Of a stretch of DNA of 60,853 bases, positions 1 through 7,874 are shown piece by piece. Source of the DNA: Alphaproteobacteria bacterium (GTDB lineage Bacteria; Pseudomonadota; Alphaproteobacteria; UBA11222); assembly GCA_009693835.1 (NCBI GenBank), contig SHWM01000005.1, positions 1 to 60,853 on the forward strand, read 5' to 3'. The notes below the pieces were generated by a model. That model did not search any database, was not told where the DNA came from, and saw only the letters and a list, made by a program, of their open reading frames with translations. A program made the translations under genes and the position numbers. Positions within the stretch are counted from its first letter, which is position 1; each line of letters opens with the position of its first letter.

Positions 1-1415
1 TCGCGGTTGGGCCGCATGGCCGCATACTCCGCCGGCAGATCCTCCAGCCTGCACTGGGTCTGGTCCAGCCAGTCCTGATAGGGATGCTGGCTGGCCAGCG
101 TTTCCTTGATTTCATCATCCGAGATGATGCGGCCCTGCTCCAGATCGATCAGCAGCATTTTGCCCGGTTGCAGCCGCCATTTTTCAATAATCCTTTCTTC
201 CCTGACCGGAAGCACGCCCATTTCCGAGGCCATCACCACCAGATCGTCATCGGTGACAAAATAGCGCGCCGGCCGCAAGCCGTTGCGATCAAGCGTGGCG
301 CCGATTTGCCGGCCGTCTGTAAAGGCCATGGCGGCCGGGCCATCCCAGGGCTCCATCAGCGCCGCATGATATTCATAAAAGGCGCGCCGCTTGTCATCCA
401 TCATTGGATTGCCGGCCCAGGCTTCGGGGATCAGCATCATCATCGCATGCGCCAGCGAATAGCCCCCGGCCACGAGAAGTTCCAGCGCATTGTCAAAACA
501 GGCCGAATCCGACTGGTTCTCGGGGATCAGGGGCCACAATTTATCGAGATCATCGCCCAGAAGATTGGAACGCATCGTGTGACGGCGCGCCGCCATCCAG
601 TTAATATTTCCGCGCAGCGTGTTGATTTCGCCGTTATGGCAAACCATCCGGAAAGGCTGTGACAACGACCAGGTAGGGAACGTGTTGGTCGAGAAACGCT
701 GATGGATCAGCGCCATCGCAGACACCATGCGTTCATCCTTCAGGTCGAGATAATATTCCCCCACCTGTTCGGCCAGCAGCATGCCCTTGTATAACAATGT
801 ACGGCTGGAGAAGGACGGTACATAGAAATAGCGCGCCAGATTACCGCCCAGCTCATCCGCGGCCATGCGGCATTGCTTGCGGATGACCATCAGCTTGCGT
901 TCAAATGCGTCCTGGTCCGTGCAGTTTTCACCACAGTCGATAAATACCTGCCAGCTTTTCGGTTCGGTCGGTTTAACGGATTCGCCAAGGCCCGCATTGT
1001 TCACCGGCACGGCACGCCAGCCCAATACCCGCTGCCCTTCTGCAAGAATACATGTTTCGATCAGCGCCTTGCTCGCCGCCAGTTCGTTCGGGCTCGGCGA
1101 CAGGAACATGAAGCCCACGGCATAAGACCCTTCCGGGGGAAGGCTTATCCCCAGGCCGGCCGCTTCTTCGCGCATGAACCGGTCAGGCATCTGGATCAGA
1201 ATACCCGCGCCATCGCCCGCCATCGGGTCCGCACCCACGGCGCCGCGATGGGTCAGATTGCGCAGGATCTCCAGCCCCTGAAGGATGATCGTGTGGCTCT
1301 TCTTGTTTTTAATATTCGCCACAAAGCCGATGCCGCAGGCATCGTGCTCGTTCCTGGGATCATACAGTCCCTGGGCTTCCGGTAATCCAATGCGTTCCGG
1401 CGGTGTCTGGTTCAT
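1..1415 (-). CDS. gltB: Glutamate synthase large subunit, N-terminal part (cut by window edge)
   Basis: The large (alpha) subunit of NADPH glutamate synthase hydrolyses glutamine and passes the ammonia through a tunnel to 2-oxoglutarate. Only the first ~471 residues are present; the frame stays open to base 1. The start ATG (1415-1413) is followed by a short propeptide and the sequence YDPRNEHDACGIGF, in which Cys27 would become the N-terminal nucleophile of the class II glutaminase domain after processing, as is known for this family. Further on, LTHRGAVGADPMAGDGAG matches the glutaminase domain. The FMN and Fe-S domains lie outside the window. No gltD is visible. The gene diverges from the methyltransferase at 1705. 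Confidence 0.95.
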   Translation of the reverse strand, partial: MNQTPPERIGLPEAQGLYDPRNEHDACGIGFVANIKNKKSHTIILQGLEILRNLTHRGAVGADPMAGDGAGILIQMPDRFMREEAAGLGISLPPEGSYAVGFMFLSPSPNELAASKALIETCILAEGQRVLGWRAVPVNNAGLGESVKPTEPKSWQVFIDCGENCTDQDAFERKLMVIRKQCRMAADELGGNLARYFYVPSFSSRTLLYKGMLLAEQVGEYYLDLKDERMVSAMALIHQRFSTNTFPTWSLSQPFRMVCHNGEINTLRGNINWMAARRHTMRSNLLGDDLDKLWPLIPENQSDSACFDNALELLVAGGYSLAHAMMMLIPEAWAGNPMMDDKRRAFYEYHAALMEPWDGPAAMAFTDGRQIGATLDRNGLRPARYFVTDDDLVVMASEMGVLPVREERIIEKWRLQPGKMLLIDLEQGRIISDDEIKETLASQHPYQDWLDQTQCRLEDLPAEYAAMRPNR

Positions 1416-1632
1416 ACGGCACCTGTTAAATTCTTTGCCCGCCATTACAATGACCGGCAGGCAGGGCTGGCGAAACTAGCGTAACCGACCAGCCACGACA
1501 ATCAATAGTCCATTTAGTGACAGTTTCGCGACCGCTGCCCCGTGGCAGCGGACGAACGGGTCAAAAACAGCCGTACAGTCTAGCAAATTATGTCAGCATT
1601 ACCTACGTTTTTTATTAACTCATGAATTTATA

Positions 1633-1650
1633 GCACAATTTCAATTGTGC
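1633..1650. promoter_or_regulatory. Palindrome in the gltB/methyltransferase divergent promoter region
   Basis: GCACAATT-TC-AATTGTGC is a perfect 8-bp inverted repeat with a 2-base centre, lying in the 289-base gap between two divergent genes. Its size and symmetry fit a dimeric repressor or activator site, but I do not recognise the regulator. The rest of the gap (1416-1704) shows nothing else I can assign. Confidence 0.4.
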
Positions 1651-1704
1651 AGTTCTCGCACTGGGTTAATCTGACGGCCTGTAGCAAGGCAGGGAGAACG
1701 CTGG

Positions 1705-2496
1705 GTGGATGAAGCAACCTATTATCGCGACCATTGGGTGGAAGTAGAGCCGGAACGGCTCAACGCCTACACCGAAATGTTCAAATGGCGGCCCGAGATG
1801 GAGCCAATTCTGGCCCCGGCCGATCTGAAAGCTGGCCAGACCGTTCTGGATTATGGCTGCGGGCCGGGCGGCCTGATGCTGGAACTGGCGCGCCGGGCCG
1901 GGCTAGCGGGACATGTGCATGGGGTGGATCTGAACCTTGAATTCACCGGGCTGGCGCGCAAGGCCCTGGCCGAAGCGGGCTATGGGGCCGCGACTACGGT
2001 GCATCATGTCACAAATGACGCCATTCCTCTCCCGGACGGGTCGGTGGACCGGCTGGTATGCAAGAATGTCATGGAATATGTGCCAGACATAAACGCCACC
2101 CTGTCCGAGTTTCGCCGCGTCGTGAAGCCTGGCGGACTGGCGCATATCATCGACAGCGATTGGGGCATGCTGGTGGTTGAACCGCTGGGCGCGGCCAAAT
2201 TGAACGAGCTGTTCGAGGCCGCAAAGCTGGCCTATCACACCCCGCACGCCGGACGGCTGTTGTATGGCGGCCTGAAAAAGGCCGGGTTCGCCAAAGTGTC
2301 CGTCAGAATTCTCGCCTCGGCCGATGTCCGGGGGCATATGCTGATGGTGGTGCAAAACATGGTGAGCTATGCCAAGATAGGCGGCAAGATTGACCCCGGG
2401 CGTGCGGACAGCATGTTGGCCGAGGTCAGGCAGTCCATTAGCGACGGCACCTACATGATGGTGCTGCCGCAATTTCTGGTTACCGCGCAGGCCTGA
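1705..2496 (+). CDS. Class I SAM-dependent methyltransferase, substrate unknown
   Basis: A 263-residue Rossmann-fold methyltransferase. Motif I is VLDYGCGPGG (residues ~47-56), followed by the acidic ribose-binding residue in HGVDLN (~75) and a motif-IV-like NVMEYVPD. The family includes ubiquinone/menaquinone-type and small-molecule C-, O- and N-methyltransferases, so the substrate cannot be read from the sequence. The start is GTG at 1705, preceded by AGGGAGA at 1691-1697; an out-of-frame ATG lies at 1709. It is followed after 42 bases by three tandem SRPBCC genes on the same strand, so these four genes may be one transcript. The C-terminal part (LMVVQNMVSYAKIGG) may form the substrate lid. 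Confidence 0.8.
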   Translation: MDEATYYRDHWVEVEPERLNAYTEMFKWRPEMEPILAPADLKAGQTVLDYGCGPGGLMLELARRAGLAGHVHGVDLNLEFTGLARKALAEAGYGAATTVHHVTNDAIPLPDGSVDRLVCKNVMEYVPDINATLSEFRRVVKPGGLAHIIDSDWGMLVVEPLGAAKLNELFEAAKLAYHTPHAGRLLYGGLKKAGFAKVSVRILASADVRGHMLMVVQNMVSYAKIGGKIDPGRADSMLAEVRQSISDGTYMMVLPQFLVTAQA

Positions 2497-2538
2497 GCCG
2501 GCGGGGGCCCAACAACAAACAGGGAAAGGGGAAACACC

Positions 2539-2958
2539 ATGCCAACAGCAAAAGTAAGCGTCGACGTTAACCTCAACGCGGATAAACTGTTTTCAAATCT
2601 GGGCGATTTTACGGGGATCAAGCTCGAAGGCATCAAGTCGATCAAGACATCTGGTTCGGGCGTCGGCGCGCTGCGCGATATCGTTACGGGAGCGGGCGCA
2701 CGAGTCCTGGAGCGTTGCGACAATTACGACTCAAACAGCCGCACACTGACTTATTCGATCATCAATGACGATCACCCGCTGCCGTTCCGGTATTATGTAG
2801 CGACGCTGATCGTAACGCCGGTCGGCGCCGAAAGCTGCCGCGTTGATTGGTGGAGCAATTTTGACGTAAAAAGCGGCACAGAAGAAGACGCGCTAAAAAT
2901 GGCTCGCGGCATCTATACGGGCCTGATCAAGAACGCGCAAAAACAACTGGCGGCATAG
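2539..2958 (+). CDS. SRPBCC (START/Bet v1-like) protein, copy 1 of 3
   Basis: A 139-residue single-domain protein with the pattern of the polyketide-cyclase-2/SRPBCC fold: an N-terminal strand (AKVSVDVNLNADKLFSNLGDF), a central glycine turn (GSGVGALRD), the strand block ERCDNYDSNSRTLTYSI, then DDHPLPFRYYVATL, CRVDWWSNF and a C-terminal helix ending in KQLAA. The family folds into a helix-grip hydrophobic pocket and binds or cyclises lipophilic ligands. There is no signal peptide, so it should be cytoplasmic. A strong purine-rich leader (GGGAAAGGGG) precedes the ATG. It is the first of three tandem paralogues of identical length. A ligand-binding role for hydrophobic substrates of nearby flavin oxygenases is inference. 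Confidence 0.8.
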   Translation: MPTAKVSVDVNLNADKLFSNLGDFTGIKLEGIKSIKTSGSGVGALRDIVTGAGARVLERCDNYDSNSRTLTYSIINDDHPLPFRYYVATLIVTPVGAESCRVDWWSNFDVKSGTEEDALKMARGIYTGLIKNAQKQLAA

Positions 2959-3005
2959 GACCAGAGGCTCGGAAATCATAAGCAAACGACGGGAAGGAAA
3001 ACTGC

Positions 3006-3425
3006 ATGACTACGGTAAAAGTAAGTGTGGAAGTTAACGCGAACGCCGATCTGGTATTTTCTAATTTGGGAGACTTTGCTGGCTTCCAGCCTAAATTTGT
3101 TGTCGCCAAAAAAATCACCGGCTCGGGGATCGGATGCCTGCGCGAAATGACGATGGCCAACGGCGCAAAGGTGGTGGAGCGGTGCGACAATCATGACGCA
3201 AACAGCCGTACACTGACATATAGCATTGTGGGGAATGACCACCCGATGCCGTTCAGGGCCTATGTGGCGACGGTGGCCGTGACCCCCACCAGGGGCAACG
3301 CGTGCCGCGTCGACTGGTTCAGCAATTTCGAAGTCATAAGCGGGACCGAGGAAGAAGCCGTCAAATTCCTTACAAGCGGATATAAGGGCTTCATCAGGGA
3401 TGTGCAGACGCTATTGGCGGCGTAG
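3006..3425 (+). CDS. SRPBCC (START/Bet v1-like) protein, copy 2 of 3
   Basis: A second 139-residue paralogue, alignable without gaps to its neighbours over almost its whole length: GSGIGCLREM, ERCDNHDANSRTLTYSI, DHPMPFRAYVAT and CRVDWFSNFE are in the same places. It differs from copies 1 and 3 mainly in the N-terminal loop (GFQPKFVVAKK) and the C-terminal helix (FLTSGYKGFIRDVQTLLAA), which line the mouth of the pocket in this fold, so the copies may have different ligand preferences (inference). The ATG follows GGGAAGGAAA. The gap to copy 1 is 47 bases with no terminator, consistent with co-transcription. Confidence 0.8.
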   Translation: MTTVKVSVEVNANADLVFSNLGDFAGFQPKFVVAKKITGSGIGCLREMTMANGAKVVERCDNHDANSRTLTYSIVGNDHPMPFRAYVATVAVTPTRGNACRVDWFSNFEVISGTEEEAVKFLTSGYKGFIRDVQTLLAA

Positions 3426-3476
3426 GAGTTATCTGCGCCAACCTAATCAACCAGATACAGGGAAAGGGAAAACACG

Positions 3477-3896
3477 ATGACCACCGCAAAAGTAAGTGTC
3501 GACGTCAAAGCGAGCGCCGATCAGGTATTTGCCAAACTGGGTGATTTTGCGGGCGTTTCCGGCCCGCTGATCAAGGAGAAGAAAATTACGGGATCAGGCA
3601 TTGGGTGCCTGCGGGACCTGACCCTGGCGAATGGTGCCCGGGTGCTGGAACGCTGCGACAATCATGACGCCAGCAGCCGCACATTGACCTATTCCATCCT
3701 CAATGACGATCATCCGCTGCCGTTTGAAGCCTATGTGGCGACGCTGACCGTCACGCCGACGGGCGCGAGTTCGTGCCGCGTGGACTGGTGGAGCAATTTC
3801 AACCCCAAGGGCGCGCCGGAAGCCGAGGCGATCAAGGTCGCCCAGGGCATCTATACCGGTGCAATCAAGGGCGTGCAGATCGCTCTGGGGGTTTAG
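3477..3896 (+). CDS. SRPBCC (START/Bet v1-like) protein, copy 3 of 3
   Basis: The third 139-residue paralogue. It shares GSGIGCLRDL with copy 2 and CRVDWWSNF and GIYTGAIK with copy 1. Its leader (ACAGGGAAAGGGAAAACACG) nearly repeats that of copy 1 (ACAGGGAAAGGGGAAACACC), so the duplication unit included the ribosome binding site. A GC-rich stem followed by TTTT (3909-3941) begins 12 bases after the stop and probably ends the transcript. The fold assignment is from pattern; the function is unknown beyond binding of a hydrophobic ligand expected of the superfamily. Confidence 0.8.
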   Translation: MTTAKVSVDVKASADQVFAKLGDFAGVSGPLIKEKKITGSGIGCLRDLTLANGARVLERCDNHDASSRTLTYSILNDDHPLPFEAYVATLTVTPTGASSCRVDWWSNFNPKGAPEAEAIKVAQGIYTGAIKGVQIALGV

Positions 3897-3908
3897 GGCG
3901 CACGCATA

Positions 3909-3941
3909 GGGGGACGGTGCGGAAGCATCGGCCCCCATTTT
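3909..3941 (+). terminator. Probable terminator after the SRPBCC array
   Basis: GGGGG at 3909-3913 pairs with CCCCC at 3932-3936 through an imperfect stem (CGGTGC / GCATCG) and is followed by ATTTT. The position, directly after the third SRPBCC stop codon, supports termination. A small inverted repeat, GTTCC-N9-GGAAC (3965-3983), follows and could belong to the next promoter. Confidence 0.5.
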
Positions 3942-4014
3942 CTCAGTGGGATGTAACGCACTATGTTCCAGCTAATTAGGAACAAGTCGGATCGGATGCA
4001 CGGCCCGCTCTTAC

Positions 4015-4034
4015 GGCCCTGCTGGAGCAGGGCC
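4015..4034 (+). promoter_or_regulatory. Hairpin abutting a start codon
   Basis: GGCCCTGCT-GG-AGCAGGGCC forms a perfect 9-bp stem with a 2-base loop, ending one base before the ATG at 4036. The only Shine-Dalgarno-like bases (GGAGCAGGG) are inside the stem, so it would hide the ribosome binding site if it forms in the mRNA. Confidence 0.4.
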
Positions 4035-4035
4035 C

Positions 4036-5674
4036 ATGAGTGCTGAACATACCAAGCTGCCTCCGCATGAGCGCCTGTGGCACACGGCGAAGGAATATAT
4101 GACCCACTGGTTTACTGCTGGCGTCATTGTATCCCTCACGGGGTTCACGCCTGATCATTGGGTCGCGCATTGGTTTCATACGGCGCATCTGGATAATTTC
4201 CTCGCGTCCCTGCCCGGCATTGACTACCGGCTGTTGACGGTGGGCTTGGGTGTCGCCTTTATCGCCGGTGACATATGTCTGCGTAACCGCAGGATGTCCA
4301 GGGCGGCCCCCGGGCCATGCGCCCGGGGCAAATGCGGTCACGGATAAGGCGGAGGCCCATGCGGGCAAACCCTCCATTGCCGTGCTGCCCTTCGTCAATA
4401 TGTCCGAGGACAAAAGCCAGGAATATCTGGCGGACGGGATGACCGAGGACATCATAACCGGCCTGTCCTACGACAGCCGGTTGATGGTGATCGCCCGCAA
4501 TTCCACCTTTGCCTACAAGGGGCAATCGCCGGACATCCGCACGGTCGGCAGGGAGCTTGGGGTGCGTTACGTGCTGGAGGGCAGCATCCGTCCGATCGAG
4601 GACCGCGTTCGTATTACTGTGCAGCTGATTGAAACCGCAAATGGCAGCCATGTCTGGGCCGACAAGATCGACCGCAAACTGACCGAAATCTATGACGTAA
4701 TGGATCATGTCACCGACGGTCTGGTGACTGCCCTGTGCTGCAATCTGGGGGTGGCGGAGGCGCGGCGCGCTGAACGATCGAGACCCGAAGATCTACAGGC
4801 CTGGGCGCTGTGCATGCAGGCGGACGCAATGTATTATCTGTCTCCCTCTGCGAAATCCCAGATGGAGGCTGAAAAGCTGGCCCGCCGTGCGGCGGAAATT
4901 GAGCCGGGCTATGGCGCCAGTTGGGGGCTGATCGCTTTTCTGGTCAGCCAGCGGAACCTTTTTGGGGTAGGCACGGACACCGTCAAGGACATGCAGGAGG
5001 CGATGTCGCTCGCCAGCAAGGCGCTGAGCATCGCGCCGCATGACGCGCTGGTTTTGCGCTACTGCGGTGCGGCCTATCGCTCGGCAGGCAATATTTCGTA
5101 GGCGCTGGATTATCTGGAGCGCAGCCTGGAGATTAATCCCGGCAGCAGTCTGGCGCGTCTGGCCTATGGCGTCTCGCTGTTATATGCCGGCCGGCCAGAG
5201 GCGTGTGTTACGCAACTCGATCTTTGCCTGATCCTGTCGCCGAAAGATCCCTACACCGGTCTTGTGTACAGTTTTTACACCTGGTGTTACCTGCTGCTGG
5301 ATGAGGAGCAAAAGGCCGAACAGGCCGCCCGCATGGCCGTTAAACTCATGCCCGGTCACAATGGCGCCAACACGGGACTGGCGGTAACGCTGGCGGCCAA
5401 GGGGCCGCATGCCGACGCCGAACAGCAGATCCAGAAAATATATCAGCTTTTTCCAAACTGGACGACCGGGACTCTCGAAGATAGCTGGCGGATGGCGTTC
5501 ATGAACAAGGACCAGCTTGATAAGCTGATCGGACTTCTGCATCAGGCTTTTCCCGTCCCGTCCGACCGTAGCGGCAGGCTGAGATTCCGGCGTTTGCTCT
5601 GTGGTAATGATGTTTTGCCTATCCCAATACACGTAAAGCCGGAAAATAGTCGCAATACCTTCTTTTGGTCATAA
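4036..5674 (+). pseudogene. Broken TolB-like/TPR protein gene (frameshift plus internal TAG)
   Basis: The first frame (4036-4347) encodes a 103-residue membrane-anchor-like segment (LLTVGLGVAFIAGDICLRN) that runs into a stop. The main body is one frame later and contains PSIAVLPFVNMSEDKSQEYL, GVRYVLEGSI and HVWADKIDR, the hallmark of proteins found fused to adenylate cyclase or winged-helix domains and followed by TPRs. That frame stops at TAG 5099-5101, then continues in the same frame with ALDYLERSLEINPGSS, a clean TPR, to 5674. Restoring CAG at the TAG gives a continuous repeat. The two frames overlap around the C- and G-runs at ~4300-4335, the likely site of the shift. The last ~30 residues (SGRLRFRRLLCGN...) look unlike the family. 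Either a decayed gene or two sequence errors. Confidence 0.75.
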
Positions 5675-5737
5675 AAAGGCCCGAATGCGCCGCTATCTGA
5701 TAATCTGGAAACAATCCCGTTCTGTCCGGAGTGTGCC

Positions 5738-6460
5738 GTGCGCCTGAGCAAGCTGATGATTGTCACTTCTTTTGCCGCCATTTTTACCGCGCAAACTGCG
5801 GCCCCCGCCTTGGCCTGGGGGGATGGCTGGGACGATCATGGCCTGGGCCGCCGAGGTGGCTGGAACGGTCATGGTCCCCGCCATTTCGGCGGCTGGGACC
5901 ATGGCTGGGGGGACCGGGAGCATTTTCATGGCCATGGGCATGGGGGCCATACGCGTTTTCAGGTCGTCATTAACCAGGGCTTTGGCTCTGATTACGGCTA
6001 TGGGCCGCGATACGGTTATGGTTACGACCCTTACCGCACATACAGAAGGCTGCCGCCTGCCCCCTATTACAGTGATCAAAGCGGCAATTTACTGGGCACG
6101 CTGTTTGGCGGCGCCATTGGCGGCATTGCCGGTTCACGGATAGGCGATGGCAGTGGGCGCGCCGCTGCGATTATCGGTGGAACGCTGATTGGCGCCATCG
6201 TCGGCGGCAATCTGGGCCGCCCCTATGACCAGAAGCAAGCCGCAAATGTGTTTGAAGTGACGCCAAGCAACCAGACCGTGGCGTGGCGGAACCCCGACGA
6301 CGGGATCGCCTATCAGGTGACGCCTGTCCGGACCTTTCAGGTCAATAATGGGCAGTATTGCCGGGAATATCAGGCCCAGGCCAGCATAGGCGGCCGCCAG
6401 CAGCAGACCTATGGCACGGCCTGCCGTACTCCCGACGGCGACTGGCAGATAATGAATTAA
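5738..6460 (+). CDS. Exported glycine-zipper 2TM / 17-kDa-antigen-like protein
   Basis: A 240-residue envelope protein. Residues 1-26 are a signal peptide (MRLSKLMIVTSFAAIFTAQT, then AAPALA/W). A Gly/His/Trp-rich low-complexity region follows (residues ~27-75, with HFHGHGHGGH), then a Tyr/Gly segment. The glycine-zipper hairpin is LFGGAIGGIAGSRIGDGSGR...GGTLIGAIVGGNLG (~125-165), and the C-terminal domain (CREYQAQASIGGRQQQTYGT) resembles the rickettsial 17-kDa surface antigen family. The start is GTG at 5738. The His-rich stretch could bind metal, which is inference. A truncated copy of its C-terminal coding region lies at 7723-7815. Confidence 0.75.
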   Translation: MRLSKLMIVTSFAAIFTAQTAAPALAWGDGWDDHGLGRRGGWNGHGPRHFGGWDHGWGDREHFHGHGHGGHTRFQVVINQGFGSDYGYGPRYGYGYDPYRTYRRLPPAPYYSDQSGNLLGTLFGGAIGGIAGSRIGDGSGRAAAIIGGTLIGAIVGGNLGRPYDQKQAANVFEVTPSNQTVAWRNPDDGIAYQVTPVRTFQVNNGQYCREYQAQASIGGRQQQTYGTACRTPDGDWQIMN

Positions 6461-6519
6461 GTGACTGGGCGGCGTCCTGCAGGCTAGTATATCGGGCACA
6501 CCATTCAGGGAGACAGGTC

Positions 6520-7707
6520 ATGAGCCAGATCAAATTACGGCATGGAATCTTTTTAGCCCCGTTTCATCCAGTGGATGAGGATCCCACGATCGCCTTGCAT
6601 CAGGATATGGAGCTGATCGAATGGCTCGATAAACTTGGCTATGAAGAGGCATGGTTTGGCGAACATCACTCAGCCGGGTTTGAAATTATTTCTTCACCGG
6701 AAGTTTTCATAGCCGCGATCGCGGAGCGCACCAAACAGATCCGTCTGGGCACCGGAGTGATTTCACTGCCGTATCACCAGCCGCTCATGGTGGCGAACCG
6801 CATTCTGCAACTCGATCACATGACCAAGGGCCGCGTAATGTTCGGCGCAGGAATGGGTTTACTGCCGTCGGACGCCTCGATGCTGGGGATTGACCCCTCA
6901 ACACAGCGCGACCGGATGGCGCAATCGCTGGACGTGATTCTGAGATTGTTCAAAGGTGAGACGGTCACCGAGAAAACCGACTGGTACACACTGAATAACG
7001 CCCGCGTGCATTTGCTGCCTTATTCCAAGCCCTATCCGGAAGTGGCGGTGGCCAGCGCAGTTACGCCATCGGGCGGGCGCCTGGCGGGCAAATATGATCT
7101 CAGCCTGCTGTGCCTCACCGCAACCGAGGTGCAGGGCATGGACGCACTTGATTATAATTGGCAGGTCGCCAATGAAATTTCACGGGAATTACGCGGCAAA
7201 TCGATGAACCCGGAAGTGCTGCGCCTGGTGGGGCCCATGCACATCGCCGAAACCCGCGAGAAGGCCATGGCGAACGTGCAATTCGGGATTTACAAGTGGA
7301 TGGATTATTTTGACCGCATCAATCTGCTGGGCCGGGAAGGCGCGCCCCCGCCGGGCACGCCCACTGACCCGATAGAAGCCATGATTGAGGCTGGCGGCGC
7401 GGTTATCGGAACGCCCGCCGATGCGATTGCCCAGATCGAAAAGTTGCAGAAAAAGCAGGGCGAATTTGGCTGTTTCCTGCAAATGGGGCATAACTGGGCG
7501 GATTTTGACCAGACCAAAAAATCCTATGAGCTGTACCAGCGTTTCGTCGCGCCGTATTTCCGCAAGACGAATGTCAATCGTGAAAACTCGATTGACTGGG
7601 TTAAGAGCGATCGCGACCGGCTTTCCTCGGGCGCCAGAAACGCCGCCGCCGAAATGTTCAAAAAACATACTGCGGAACAGGCCGCCAGGACGAAGGTGGC
7701 GGAGTAA
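6520..7707 (+). CDS. Luciferase-like flavin-dependent oxidoreductase, copy 1
   Basis: A 395-residue TIM-barrel protein of the bacterial luciferase-like monooxygenase (LLM) class. Visible markers are the N-terminal HGIFLAPFHPVDEDP, the active-site region WFGEHHSAGFE (~45-55), IRLGTGVISLPYHQPL (~82-97), GRVMFGAGMGLLPSD and IDPSTQRDRM. The family uses reduced FMN, or sometimes F420, to oxidise ketones, aldehydes or alkanes, or to cleave C-S bonds; the substrate is not evident. The ATG at 6520 is chosen because AGGGAGA lies just upstream and the paralogue at 7875 starts at the same residue. No flavin reductase is adjacent. It ends in ARTKVAE, as does copy 2. Confidence 0.85.
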   Translation: MSQIKLRHGIFLAPFHPVDEDPTIALHQDMELIEWLDKLGYEEAWFGEHHSAGFEIISSPEVFIAAIAERTKQIRLGTGVISLPYHQPLMVANRILQLDHMTKGRVMFGAGMGLLPSDASMLGIDPSTQRDRMAQSLDVILRLFKGETVTEKTDWYTLNNARVHLLPYSKPYPEVAVASAVTPSGGRLAGKYDLSLLCLTATEVQGMDALDYNWQVANEISRELRGKSMNPEVLRLVGPMHIAETREKAMANVQFGIYKWMDYFDRINLLGREGAPPPGTPTDPIEAMIEAGGAVIGTPADAIAQIEKLQKKQGEFGCFLQMGHNWADFDQTKKSYELYQRFVAPYFRKTNVNRENSIDWVKSDRDRLSSGARNAAAEMFKKHTAEQAARTKVAE

Positions 7708-7722
7708 ACTCCGCCACACTTC

Positions 7723-7815
7723 CGGCCTTATGATCAGGCGCAGGCCGCCAATATTAGTAACAACCAGCAACAAGGCCTGCTGGCCCCAAATGGCGGCCGG
7801 CAGATAATGAATTAG
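7723..7815 (+). pseudogene. Remnant of the glycine-zipper gene 3' end between the two LLM genes
   Basis: Read in frame, this 31-codon stretch gives RPYDQAQAANISNNQQ and ends in GRQIMN*. The intact gene upstream contains RPYDQKQAANVFEV and ends in WQIMN*. The downstream bases (GGCGGCGTCC.GCAGGCTA, then CGCCATTCAGGGAG) also match the leader of LLM copy 1 at ~6470-6515. The stretch is therefore an internally deleted copy of the upstream gene's tail, left by a tandem duplication that carried the tail, the leader and the LLM gene. Confidence 0.75.
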
Positions 7816-7874
7816 GTGACGCGGCGGCGTCCGGCAGGCTAAGGTAACCGGCACGCCATTCAGGGAGCCCTGTC

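Noticed and set aside
5099..5101. TAG as pyrrolysine or a programmed readthrough site
   Set aside because: No pyl genes or readthrough context is visible, and the same gene has an independent frameshift, so decay or sequence error is simpler.
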